Below, piece after piece: positions 35,045 through 43,617 of a DNA stretch of 64,000 bases (positions are counted from its first letter, which is position 1; each line of letters starts with the position of its first letter). Location: positions 1,611,071-1,675,070 of the forward strand of contig NZ_FLQT01000003.1 in the NCBI RefSeq assembly GCF_900088125.1, given 5' to 3'. Below the pieces are notes generated by a model. That model made no database searches, was not told the DNA's origin, and was given only the letters and a program-made list of their open reading frames with translations. The stretch is from Peptoniphilus pacaensis (GTDB lineage Bacteria > Bacillota > Clostridia > Tissierellales > Peptoniphilaceae). The translations under genes and the position numbers were made by a program.

Positions 35045-35092
35045 AAGTCCAACTTTATGGGGTCACTCTAGGGTCCGATTTTTGCGTATAAA

Positions 35093-36844
35093 CTATTTGT
35101 TTTTCAGCTTTTCCACCAAGGCCTTTTCCGGCGTCACCGCCACCGTGGAAAAGTCGGTGTAGATAACAAGTCCCGGTTGGTTGGATGGATGGCGGCGAAT
35201 AAATTGTCGCTTCGTATAATCCACCTCCACGTGGGCGGATTGGCGGGCGCGACTGTAGTAGGCGGCGAGGGCAGCGCCTTCGAAGATCGTTTCGTCGCTT
35301 AATTCTTCGCCGTCGGTTTTTATGATGACGTGGCTGCCCGGGCCGTTTTTCACGTGGAACCACATATCGTCTTTTCTGGCAAACTTCAGCGTCAGCTCCT
35401 GATTCTGGCGATTGTTCCTACCCACGTAAATGGGAAAGCCTTCGGAAGAAGTAAAAGTTAAGTAGCCCGGATCTTTCTTTTTCTTCTTCTTATTTTCTCC
35501 GCGTCCCTTGAATTTTTTTTTCAGAAAATCTTCGCGGAACTCTTCCTGAATGGCGTCCACCTCGTCGATGGATTCCGCATCGTCCAGATTATAGAGCATG
35601 GCGTCCAAGTAGCGAATGGTGTTTCGGTTTTTATCGATGCGCTCTGTGAGGAGTTTTTCCGCGTGCTTCAGCTTCGCAAATTTTTTGTAGTAGCGGGCCG
35701 CATTTTGAATGCCGTCCTTCGTCTCGTCCAGGGGAATGGTCAGTGGGTTCATCTCGTCATAAAAATTATCGACGGTCACTGATCTTGCGCCTTTTTCGAT
35801 TTTCCACGCATTGGAAGAGATTAAGTCGCCGTAGACTTTGTACTTTTGTCGATCCTTGGCATCTCTTAATTCAAACTCCATTTTTTCCTGCTTATTCAGA
35901 GCCCGTTCCAAATGGGTTTTGATCTGCTTATTTAAGTTCTGACTCTTTTGCCGCACGCGATCTTCCATGACCCGGGCGGAAAAAGTATGATCCAAAAGCT
36001 CCGAGGGACCGGAATAAAAGGTCTTGCTCTCTTCGGGATAGTGGGTTAAATTCACGGCAGCGAAAGCGATGATGTGACCGCCATCGGAAATACTTTGCGG
36101 CTTGAAACTCGATTTGCGGATGTCGTCGAAAAGGGAATCGAAGGCGCCGTACAAATCTTCCCGGTCGAAGAGCTTCACAGGGTCCTTGTCGGAGCCGCCG
36201 GCACGGTAGGCGATCTCCCGCGCCAATAGGGGCGAGACGCCGAGATAATTTCGAATGAAGAAATTTTTTACGGATGCGACTTCGTTTTCTTCCAGGCGGT
36301 TCATAAACTCCGCCTTCGTTTCCTTCAGGGGATTGGCCCGATCCACAATGCCTTCCAGAGTGTAGTCCGTGCCGGGAAGCACTTCCCGCACGCGGCTCAT
36401 GGAGCCGTTGATCCGCTTGAGCGCGTCCATCACCACACTGTTCTCGTCTAAAAGAATGATGTTGGAGTAGCGGCCCATCATTTCGATGACCAAGGTCTTT
36501 TCCACGGTATCGAAGAGTTCGTTAAAGCCTTCTACCTTGATGCGAATGATGCGGTCCATCTCTACCTGATCGATGCCTGTAATCGTCGCCGACTCCAAAT
36601 GCTTTCTCAAGAGCATGCAAAAGGCCGGAGGCGTTTGAGGATTTGTAAATTTTTTCTCGGTGACATAGGCGCAGGGATTGTTCGCCGAAGCGGAAAGCAG
36701 GAGGCTGCCCCGATCGGTTCTGCTCCTAAGATTCAAGACCAGGGTATCCTCTTGGGGCTGATAGATTTTGTCGATCTTGCCTCCCGAAAATCGTCTGTTT
36801 AATTCTTCGGCTACCGCCTTTGTCATCGTTCCGTCGTAACTCAA
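35093..36844 (-). CDS. rqcH: Rqc2 homologue RqcH (NFACT protein)
   Basis: A 583-residue ribosome-quality-control factor that binds stalled 50S-peptidyl-tRNA complexes and directs poly-alanine tailing. The N-terminal DGTMTKAVAEELN and a NFACT-N fold are followed by two helix-hairpin-helix regions, a long coiled coil and the C-terminal NFACT-R domain (GFPIYVGRNNRQNQEL, DMWFHVKNGPGSHVII). A Lys/Arg-rich linker (about residues 457-473) precedes NFACT-R. The TTG at 36844 has AAAGGGAGG at 7 nt; an upstream ATG would add 16 unrelated residues. It is divergent from yicC. Confidence 0.94.
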   Translation of the reverse strand: MSYDGTMTKAVAEELNRRFSGGKIDKIYQPQEDTLVLNLRSRTDRGSLLLSASANNPCAYVTEKKFTNPQTPPAFCMLLRKHLESATITGIDQVEMDRIIRIKVEGFNELFDTVEKTLVIEMMGRYSNIILLDENSVVMDALKRINGSMSRVREVLPGTDYTLEGIVDRANPLKETKAEFMNRLEENEVASVKNFFIRNYLGVSPLLAREIAYRAGGSDKDPVKLFDREDLYGAFDSLFDDIRKSSFKPQSISDGGHIIAFAAVNLTHYPEESKTFYSGPSELLDHTFSARVMEDRVRQKSQNLNKQIKTHLERALNKQEKMEFELRDAKDRQKYKVYGDLISSNAWKIEKGARSVTVDNFYDEMNPLTIPLDETKDGIQNAARYYKKFAKLKHAEKLLTERIDKNRNTIRYLDAMLYNLDDAESIDEVDAIQEEFREDFLKKKFKGRGENKKKKKKDPGYLTFTSSEGFPIYVGRNNRQNQELTLKFARKDDMWFHVKNGPGSHVIIKTDGEELSDETIFEGAALAAYYSRARQSAHVEVDYTKRQFIRRHPSNQPGLVIYTDFSTVAVTPEKALVEKLKNK

Positions 36845-36881
36845 TCTAAGACCTCCCTTTCTGTCCCAGGGTCGTATCATG

Positions 36882-36887
36882 TATAAT
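36882..36887 (+). promoter_or_regulatory. -10 element of the yicC-gmk operon
   Basis: TATAAT lies 18 bp before the yicC start in the short divergent spacer with rqcH; the minus strand has a TATGAT in the same place, so the two promoters may overlap. The -35 is weak. Confidence 0.45.
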
Positions 36888-36905
36888 ATCATAGAGGAGG
36901 CGTCT

Positions 36906-37760
36906 ATGAACAGTATGACGGGCTTTGGCTCATGTGAAATCGTCCGGGAAGGCGTGAAGCTTCGCTTGGACGTAAAATCGGTGAATCATAAAAATTTGGA
37001 CATTCGCATCAAAGGGCTTTCGGAAGAGGCGGCCCTGGAACTCATAGTAAAAAACGCCATAGCAAAAGGTGCCCTGCGAGGTCATTTCGAAGTCTATGTT
37101 TCGTTGGAAGGGGAGGAGACGACGGACTTAACCTTCGTCCCGGAAGCCTATGCCTTTTACGAAAATCTTTTGCGGGAAAAGGGCGCGTCCCATCCCGCCG
37201 AGGTGGCGTGGCTCTTGGAGCGTCCCGGTGTGGTGAAACAGGGCGGCGACGAGGCCAAGGCCTTGGACGAAGCATTGCTTATGGAAGCATTTGACAAGGC
37301 GTTTTACGATCTATGCCTGATGCGGAAAAAAGAAGGGGCTAATTTAAAGAAAGTGCTGGAAGACCATGTGGCCACACTGGAAAATTACGTCCAAAAAATA
37401 AAGGATGCCGCCGTAGCGGAAAAGGCCGATGAAAAAGAAAGCTTTCAGCGCCGGGTGGAAGAAATTATGGGGGAATACGAAGTGGACCTTCCCCGTTTTT
37501 CCACGGAGCTCGCTTTGCTCTATGAAAAAATTTCCATCGAAGAAGAAATTGCGCGCTTGATTTCTCATATAGATCAATTCCGTGTTATAATGAACGGTAA
37601 AGGTTCTATCGGTCGACGCTTGGATTTTCTCTTGCAGGAAATGTTCAGAGAAGCCAATACGATCGCGAGCAAATCCAGACATATGGGGATCTTACACAAC
37701 ATCGTGGAAGTGAAGACCCTCATCGATCATTTACGTGAACAAGTTGCAAATATAGAGTAG
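36906..37760 (+). CDS. yicC: YicC/YloC-family endoribonuclease
   Basis: A 284-residue protein starting MNSMTGFGS, the YicC N-terminal signature, and containing VKSVNHKNLDIRIK; the C-terminus has GRRLDFLLQEMFREANTIASKS, the most conserved family block. YicC-like proteins are metal-dependent endoribonucleases involved in small-RNA and stress regulation. The ATG at 36906 follows GAGGAGG. It precedes gmk as yloC does in Bacillus, though remA is missing from between them. Confidence 0.93.
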   Translation: MNSMTGFGSCEIVREGVKLRLDVKSVNHKNLDIRIKGLSEEAALELIVKNAIAKGALRGHFEVYVSLEGEETTDLTFVPEAYAFYENLLREKGASHPAEVAWLLERPGVVKQGGDEAKALDEALLMEAFDKAFYDLCLMRKKEGANLKKVLEDHVATLENYVQKIKDAAVAEKADEKESFQRRVEEIMGEYEVDLPRFSTELALLYEKISIEEEIARLISHIDQFRVIMNGKGSIGRRLDFLLQEMFREANTIASKSRHMGILHNIVEVKTLIDHLREQVANIE

Positions 37761-37780
37761 AAAGACAAGGCGGGTGTCAG

Positions 37781-38398
37781 GTGTCAAAAGGATTTTTATT
37801 GGTGCTTTCCGGTCCATCGGGAAGTGGAAAGGGTACCGTTAGCGAAGCGCTAATGGCGAAAAATCACGAAGTGAAATTTTCGACCTCGGTTACCACGAGA
37901 AAGCCCAGGTCAATGGAAGTGGACGGCGAAAATTACTTTTTCAAAACGGAAGACGAATTTAAGGAAATGGTGAAAAACGACGAGCTATTGGAATACGCTC
38001 ACGTGCACACGAATTACTACGGCACGCCGAAGGAATTTGTCTTTCAGGAAATTGAAAAGGGCGAGATCGTGCTTTTGGAAATCGACGTCCAAGGCGCCTT
38101 GCAAATTAAGGACAAGTATAAGGAAGCCGTCTTTATTTTCCTCCTTCCGCCTACCATGGAAGAGTTGAAGCACCGCATCGTCAGTCGCGGCACCGAAAGC
38201 GAAAAAGACATTGAGACGCGCTTTGCCAACGCCTTTAAGGAATTGGACTTTGTCGGCAAATACGACTATTTCGTCGTCAACGACAAGGTGGAGCAGGCGG
38301 TGGAAGACATCGAAAACATTATTGCCGCGGAAAAATTGCGGGTGAAACGATATAAAAATATTAAGAAAGACATTGTTGACAGAAAGGCGATACGATGA
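37781..38398 (+). CDS. gmk: Guanylate kinase
   Basis: A 205-residue GMP kinase. P-loop GPSGSGKG (11-18), STSVTTRKPR and DGENYFF for GMP binding, and the lid region LLPPTMEELKHRIVSRGTES. The start is GTG with a weak ribosome binding site. It overlaps rpoZ by 4 bp. Its role in GMP to GDP conversion is unambiguous. Confidence 0.95.
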   Translation: MSKGFLLVLSGPSGSGKGTVSEALMAKNHEVKFSTSVTTRKPRSMEVDGENYFFKTEDEFKEMVKNDELLEYAHVHTNYYGTPKEFVFQEIEKGEIVLLEIDVQGALQIKDKYKEAVFIFLLPPTMEELKHRIVSRGTESEKDIETRFANAFKELDFVGKYDYFVVNDKVEQAVEDIENIIAAEKLRVKRYKNIKKDIVDRKAIR

Positions 38399-38685
38399 AC
38401 ATTTTATCTTTTGGCGAAATTGCAAAAATTACCGACAGCCGTTACGCATTGGCGACCTTGGTTTCCAATCGCGCCAGGGAGTTGGTGGACGGCGAAGATC
38501 GTTTAATCGATACGGATTTAGAAAACCCCGTGTCCGTTTCTTTGGAAGAAATTCATCAAGGCGCCGTAAAATTTACCAGCAAGGAACGCTTTGAAGAGCT
38601 CATGGAAGAAAAGGCGCGTCGGGAAGAAGCCCTGCGCATGGAAATGGCCATGACCGAAGAAGAGGAAGCGGTCGATGAGGAGTAA
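38395..38685 (+). CDS. rpoZ: RNA polymerase omega subunit
   Basis: A 96-residue omega subunit; ITDSRYALATLVSNRARELVDG is the conserved N-terminal core that wraps the beta' C-terminus. The end is acidic. It overlaps gmk and coaBC, the canonical gmk-rpoZ-coaBC order. Confidence 0.94.
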   Translation: MNILSFGEIAKITDSRYALATLVSNRARELVDGEDRLIDTDLENPVSVSLEEIHQGAVKFTSKERFEELMEEKARREEALRMEMAMTEEEEAVDEE

Positions 38686-39871
38686 AAACATCCTTCTCGG
38701 CGTCACCGGCGGCATTGCCGCTTACAAGGCGCCGGCCATCGTCAGCCAATTAAAAAAGATGGGCCATCAGGTCAAAGTGATTATGACGGAACACGCCACG
38801 GAATTTGTCGCCCCGCTCACCTTTCAAACCATGAGTCAAGAGGCGGTCCACGTGGACATGTTTGCCCGTGTCGTGCAGACGGATGTGGAACACATCGCCT
38901 TGGCCAAATGGGCCGATGTCATGATCATCGCACCGGCTACGGCCAATACCATAGCGAAACTGGCTTACGGCTTGGCGGACAATATGCTCACTACCGTGGC
39001 TATGGCGACGACGGCGCCGATTCTCGTGGCGCCTGCCATGAATACGCAAATGCTACGGGCTCAATCGACTCAAGAGGCGTTAAAGATTTTAAAGTCTCGC
39101 GAGCAGTACGAGGTCCTTCCCACGGCGGAAGGGCTCCTGGCCTGTCAAGACGTGGGCGAAGGAAAAATGCTGGAGCCCGAGGACATCGTCGATTACATCC
39201 TCATGGCCTTGACGGAAAAGACCATGGCGGGAATGGACGTGGTGATTACGGCGGGCCCGACACTGGAACGCATGGATCCCGTGCGTTTTTTGAGCAATCA
39301 CAGCACCGGAAAAATGGGCTATGCCTTTGCTGCGGAAGCGGCGGCCCGAGGCGCGAAGGTGCATTTGATCAGCGGGCCCTGTCACTTAAAGGTGCCCAAG
39401 GGCGTGGACTTTATTCCCGTGGAATCCACGGAAGACATGTTTCATGCCGTCGAAGAGCATTTCGACGACGCCGATGTGTTGATTAAAGCAGCGGCCCCCA
39501 GCGACTACAAGCCCAAAACTTATTCCGAAGAGAAGATTAAAAAGCGCGAAGGCGGATTGATGGGCGTGGAATTTGCGCCGAATCCGGACATAGCAAAACA
39601 CTTCGGCTCCATAAAAGGGGACCGGATTATCGTCGGCTTTGCGGCAGAAAGCCACAATATGGAAGCCTATGCCAAGAAAAAATTGGAAGAAAAGCATTTT
39701 AATTACATCGTGGCAAACAATATTACCGAAGCCCGGGCAGGTTTCGGCAGCGATACGAATCACGTGCGAATTTTTTCCGCCGACGGTAGAGACGAACAAC
39801 TGCCAATGATGGAAAAATCTGCGTTAGCCGCCGTCATTTTAGACCGAGTCGAAAAAGATCTGAAAAGCTAG
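38675..39871 (+). CDS. coaBC: Bifunctional phosphopantothenoylcysteine decarboxylase/synthase
   Basis: 398 residues with two domains. Residues 1-180 form the flavin-dependent decarboxylase CoaC (GVTGGIAAYK, catalytic His in the AKWADVMIIAPATANTIAK region, and PAMN near residue 118). Residues 185-398 form the CTP-dependent synthetase CoaB (ITAGPTLERMDPVRFLSNHSTGKMG and AAAPSDYKP). It converts 4'-phosphopantothenate and cysteine to phosphopantetheine for CoA. The stop codon is inside a terminator stem. Confidence 0.96.
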   Translation: MRSKNILLGVTGGIAAYKAPAIVSQLKKMGHQVKVIMTEHATEFVAPLTFQTMSQEAVHVDMFARVVQTDVEHIALAKWADVMIIAPATANTIAKLAYGLADNMLTTVAMATTAPILVAPAMNTQMLRAQSTQEALKILKSREQYEVLPTAEGLLACQDVGEGKMLEPEDIVDYILMALTEKTMAGMDVVITAGPTLERMDPVRFLSNHSTGKMGYAFAAEAAARGAKVHLISGPCHLKVPKGVDFIPVESTEDMFHAVEEHFDDADVLIKAAAPSDYKPKTYSEEKIKKREGGLMGVEFAPNPDIAKHFGSIKGDRIIVGFAAESHNMEAYAKKKLEEKHFNYIVANNITEARAGFGSDTNHVRIFSADGRDEQLPMMEKSALAAVILDRVEKDLKS

Positions 39872-39889
39872 AAGATTCTAGCTTTTTTT
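39863..39889 (+). terminator. Rho-independent terminator after coaBC
   Basis: AAAAGCTAGA...TCTAGCTTTT, a perfect 10-bp stem with 4-nt loop, followed by more T. It contains the coaBC stop codon. Confidence 0.85.
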
Positions 39890-39907
39890 GTATTAAAGGG
39901 AGGGACT

Positions 39908-42202
39908 ATGATTGTAGATGTTTACTTAGAAAAGGCGCTGCCTCAAATCGATCAATTGTATTCCTATGCCTACGACGGCGACGACGACATCGTCGGCAAG
40001 CGCGTCATCGTTCCCTTTGGCCGAGGCAATAAGACAGAAGTGGCGGTGGTCATTCGAATAGGCTCTGAAATCGATTTTGAGCTGAAATCAATCTTGCAAG
40101 TTTTGGATAAACGCCCGATTTTAAGTACGGTTGCCATCGCCCTGGGCCTGAAAATGCGTGAATACTTCATCACATCTTACGTACAAGCCTTTCAGCCTCT
40201 CTTGCCTAAGTACGTCTTAGGCGGCGTGGAGGAAGTGGCGGTGAAATTAATCGACGACGAAGAGATGCGGGCCCTGTTTCAAGGACAGGAGTCTTTGCCT
40301 ACGGAAAAAATCGACGGAGAACGACTTAACGTCGCCGTTGAAAATAAAAAAGCGGCTATTCATTTCCGCAGCACAAAGCCCGTAAAGAAGCGTGGGGTAG
40401 AAAAATTTTGTGCCTCAGAGGGTGTCGAGGCATCCATAACGGACAAACAGGCTGCGGTCTATGAACTCGTAAAAAAAAGCGGGCCCATGACCAGGGCGGA
40501 CATCATGAAGCGCACCGGATTTTCCCAAAGCCCGGTGGATTCTTTAATAAAAATAGGCGTCCTCGTACCCTTCGACGAAAAAGACAGATTGCCTGAGGCA
40601 GCGCCTGTTTTGCGGGAAGATCAAAAAAAAGCCATCGGCGACATCGCCGGCTCCGAGAGGCCCTTTCATCTACTCTACGGCAAGACGGGAAGCGGCAAGA
40701 CGGAAGTCTATATGCAGCTGGCGGAAAGAGCCATAAGGGAAGGGAAGTCTTCCCTGATTATTGTGCCGGAGATCGGCCTCGCCACCCAAATGGTGCACCG
40801 ATTGTCGGCGCGCTTTCCCGGGAAAGTGGACATCCTCCACTCCCAACGCTCGGAAGGGGAGAAGGCCGAGGCGTGGATACGCTTAAAAGAGGAGCCGGGA
40901 CGAATCGTCGTCGGCGCCCGCTCGGCCATCTTTTCGCCGGTGCCCGCACTGGGCTATATTTTTATCGACGAAGAACAGGAAGAGAGCTACGACTATCAGG
41001 AAGGCCTGCGCTACAATGTGCGTGACGTGGCGGAGATGCGCGTTCGCCTCGAAGGGGGCAAGGTGGTCTACGGCTCGGCAACGCCGTCGGTGATTACCTA
41101 TGCCCGCTGCGGCGAAGACGTGGTACTTCACAGAATTGAAGGGGATCCCGAAAAGACCGAGGCATCTCCCGTGGAAGTCGTGGATATGCGGGAAGAGCTC
41201 TTTAAAGGCAATGTGGAGATTCTTTCCGAGGCCATGGTGGAAGGACTTGAAGGGGCGCTCAAGGCAAAAAAGCAGGCCATTTTGTTTATCAACCGACGGG
41301 GCTACAGCCAATTTGTCAGTTGCAGAAGTTGCGGTCACGTGATTCAATGCGACGCCTGCGATATTTCCATGGTCTACCACCGAAGAACCCACCGGCTTCA
41401 CTGTCATTACTGCGGCAGGACCAAGCCCATGCCGAGGACATGCCCCGAATGCGGCAGCGAATATTTGAAACAATTCGGCATCGGCACGGAGCAGGTGGAG
41501 GCATGGATAAAAAATAAATTCCCCGAAGCCCGGGTCTATCGCATGGACAAGGACACCATGGCGCAAAAGGGAAATTACGAAAAAGTGTATGAGGCCATGA
41601 ACGAAAATAAGGTGGACATTCTCGTGGGAACACAAATGCTCGCCAAGGGCTTCGACTTTGAAAATGTGGTCTTTGTCGGCGTGGTGGCGGCGGATTTATC
41701 CCTCTTCGTCTCCGACTACAAGGCTCAGGAAAAAACCTACCAGCTGCTGACCCAAGTGGCGGGCAGAGCCGGAAGGGGCAAGCACAAAGGTCGCGCCTTG
41801 ATTCAGACCTATAATCCCGACAATTACAGCATACAGTTTGCCAAGAACCGCAACTACGAGCCCTTTTTTCACAAGGAAATGGAGGAGCGGAAGCGATTTT
41901 TGTATCCGCCCTATGTGCATCTGGTGAAGATTCACATTCGCGGCACGGGCGATGTGGAAGGCGTGGCCATGAATTGGAAAAAGACGCTGGAGGCCATGAA
42001 CAAACACGAGCAGTTCGATTTGTTGGTAGCCAATCCGGTGGAGCAACCGAAAATAAAAAATAAAAGACATATGTCCATTTTGGCAAAGGTGTGGCCAAAG
42101 GAGTATCGACCTTTGTTAAAAGCCTTAAAACGGGTATTGATGTATTACTACCGCACACAGTCAGAAAAAGATATACAAATCAGTTTGGAAATAGACGGAT
42201 AG
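39908..42202 (+). CDS. priA: Primosomal helicase PriA
   Basis: A 764-residue replication-restart helicase. It has an N-terminal DNA-binding region, Walker A GKTGSGKT near residue 258, and motif II DEEQ near 353 (many PriA proteins have DEEH). A zinc region of paired cysteines begins near residue 471 (CRSCG, CDAC, CHYCG, CPECG). The helicase C-terminal lobe has GTQMLAKGFDFENV and QVAGRAGRG. The GGGAGGG ribosome binding site fits the ATG. The priA-def-fmt order is typical. Confidence 0.96.
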   Translation: MIVDVYLEKALPQIDQLYSYAYDGDDDIVGKRVIVPFGRGNKTEVAVVIRIGSEIDFELKSILQVLDKRPILSTVAIALGLKMREYFITSYVQAFQPLLPKYVLGGVEEVAVKLIDDEEMRALFQGQESLPTEKIDGERLNVAVENKKAAIHFRSTKPVKKRGVEKFCASEGVEASITDKQAAVYELVKKSGPMTRADIMKRTGFSQSPVDSLIKIGVLVPFDEKDRLPEAAPVLREDQKKAIGDIAGSERPFHLLYGKTGSGKTEVYMQLAERAIREGKSSLIIVPEIGLATQMVHRLSARFPGKVDILHSQRSEGEKAEAWIRLKEEPGRIVVGARSAIFSPVPALGYIFIDEEQEESYDYQEGLRYNVRDVAEMRVRLEGGKVVYGSATPSVITYARCGEDVVLHRIEGDPEKTEASPVEVVDMREELFKGNVEILSEAMVEGLEGALKAKKQAILFINRRGYSQFVSCRSCGHVIQCDACDISMVYHRRTHRLHCHYCGRTKPMPRTCPECGSEYLKQFGIGTEQVEAWIKNKFPEARVYRMDKDTMAQKGNYEKVYEAMNENKVDILVGTQMLAKGFDFENVVFVGVVAADLSLFVSDYKAQEKTYQLLTQVAGRAGRGKHKGRALIQTYNPDNYSIQFAKNRNYEPFFHKEMEERKRFLYPPYVHLVKIHIRGTGDVEGVAMNWKKTLEAMNKHEQFDLLVANPVEQPKIKNKRHMSILAKVWPKEYRPLLKALKRVLMYYYRTQSEKDIQISLEIDG

Positions 42203-42217
42203 AGAAGGAAGTGAGAC

Positions 42218-42703
42218 ATGGCACAATTACAAATTCGCATCGACGGCGATCCCATATTACGTAAAAAATCGCGAAAGGTGGAAACCTTCGACGATTCCTT
42301 GCAGCAACTCATCGACGATATGTACGACACCATGTACGGAGCGGAAGGCGTCGGCCTCGCCGCCGTGCAGATCGGAAAATTAAAGCGCCTTATCGTCCTG
42401 GACGATTACGAAGGAACGAAAATGGTGCTTATCAATCCGGAGCGCGTGGCCGAAGAAGGGTCTTGTGAAGCCATGGAAGGCTGTTTGAGCGTTCCCGAGC
42501 GCATGGGCAAGGTAGAACGCTTTGAAAAGGTGAAAATCAATTACATGAACGAAAAGGGCGAAGAGAAGACCTTCCAAGCCGAAGATTTTCTCGCCCGCAT
42601 CATTCAACACGAAATGGATCACCTGGAAGGCATTCTCTACATCGATCGCGCCGAGGAAATGTACAATGTCAACAACTCCCGAGAAGAGGATGAAGAGCAA
42701 TGA
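42218..42703 (+). CDS. def: Peptide deformylase
   Basis: A 161-residue Fe/Zn enzyme removing the formyl group from nascent Met. Motif 1 GVGLAAVQIG (44-53), motif 2 EGCLSVP with Cys89, and motif 3 QHEMDH with His131, Glu132 and His135 are all intact. It overlaps fmt, the enzyme that adds the formyl group. Confidence 0.97.
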   Translation: MAQLQIRIDGDPILRKKSRKVETFDDSLQQLIDDMYDTMYGAEGVGLAAVQIGKLKRLIVLDDYEGTKMVLINPERVAEEGSCEAMEGCLSVPERMGKVERFEKVKINYMNEKGEEKTFQAEDFLARIIQHEMDHLEGILYIDRAEEMYNVNNSREEDEEQ

Positions 42704-43617
42704 TGAAGGCGGTATTTTTCGGCACGCCGGATTTTGCCGTGCCCACCTTAAAGGCACTGAATGACATTTGCGACGTGAGCTTGGTTGTGACGCGGGAAGA
42801 CAAGAAAAAAGGTCGTGGCAAAAAACTTCTCCCCACGCTGGTGAAAGTGGAAGCGGAATCCATGGGCATCGAGGTCTTTCAGCCCCACAGCTGCAACACG
42901 GAAGAGGCCTTGGAAAAGCTAAAGGCACAGGAGGCGGATCTATTCGTCGTCGTGGCTTACGGTCAGATTTTATCGGAGGCCGTCTTGGCGATCCCGAAAA
43001 AACACATCGTCAATGTGCACAGCTCCCTTCTTCCTAAGTATCGCGGCGCGGCGCCTATGCAATGGGCCATTCTTAATGGCGACGAGGAAACCGGCGTCAG
43101 TTTGATGCAGGTAGAAGCGGGCCTGGACAGCGGTCCCGTTTATGCCATGAAAAAAACACCCATCGGCGACAAAAACTTCGGCGATATTCACGACGAATTG
43201 GCTAATTTCGGAGCGGATCTCATTAGGGAATTCGTTCGGGACATGGAAAATGACGCCGTGAAATTTACGGAACAGGATCACGAGAAAGCCACCTATGCGT
43301 CGAAAATCGACGAGGAGCTTTTGACCTTGAAGGCCGAAGAGCTGACGGCGCACGAATTTCTTCAAAAGATCCGCGCCTTTTCACCGGCGCCCGGCTCCCG
43401 TTTTCTCTTTCGCGGCGAACATTTAAAGATTTACGACGGCGAATTAAGCGATGAAAAAGTGCCCGCCGGCCGATTCAAAGCCACGAAAAAACAATTGTGG
43501 ATCGGCACGAAAGACGGATCCGTTTTATTAAAAGAAATTCAACGGCCCGGCAAGAAACGAATGGACGTCGTGTCTTATTTGGCAGGCGCCCACTTAGACG
43601 AGGAGGGTGAAGTTTAA
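42700..43617 (+). CDS. fmt: Methionyl-tRNA formyltransferase
   Basis: A 305-residue enzyme formylating initiator Met-tRNA using 10-formyl-THF. FFGTPDFAVPTL at the N-terminus, NVHSSLLPKYRGAAPMQWAI with the catalytic Asn/His, and a C-terminal OB-like domain are present. Two adjacent ATGs (42700, 42703) are possible starts. It couples to def upstream and to the peptidase gene downstream (overlap at 43617). Confidence 0.96.
   Translation: MMKAVFFGTPDFAVPTLKALNDICDVSLVVTREDKKKGRGKKLLPTLVKVEAESMGIEVFQPHSCNTEEALEKLKAQEADLFVVVAYGQILSEAVLAIPKKHIVNVHSSLLPKYRGAAPMQWAILNGDEETGVSLMQVEAGLDSGPVYAMKKTPIGDKNFGDIHDELANFGADLIREFVRDMENDAVKFTEQDHEKATYASKIDEELLTLKAEELTAHEFLQKIRAFSPAPGSRFLFRGEHLKIYDGELSDEKVPAGRFKATKKQLWIGTKDGSVLLKEIQRPGKKRMDVVSYLAGAHLDEEGEV

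Larger units (their letters stand above)
33515..35070 (+). mobile_element. IS3-family (IS150-type) insertion sequence, copy 2
   Basis: The same 1,556-bp element as copy 1, in the same orientation and with no difference that I could find by eye. It is flanked by its own 3-bp target duplication GGG (33512-33514 and 35071-35073). The different duplications at the two copies show separate insertion events. It again lies between convergent genes inside a terminator hairpin. Confidence 0.93.
33495..35083. terminator. yerC/rqcH bidirectional terminator split by IS copy 2
   Basis: The left arm AAAAATCGGATCC (33495-33507), loop TGCG (33508-33511) and right arm GGG plus TCCGATTTTT (35071-35083) form a 13-bp stem (one G-U) after removing the IS and one GGG duplicate. 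The A/T ends make it work on both strands between convergent yerC and rqcH. The insertion lies 3 bp from the apical loop. Confidence 0.85.

Noticed and set aside
24822-35070. Composite transposon made of two IS copies and the genes between them
   Set aside because: Each IS copy has its own distinct 3-bp target duplication (GAA at copy 1, GGG at copy 2). A composite transposon would show one shared duplication at the outer ends only.
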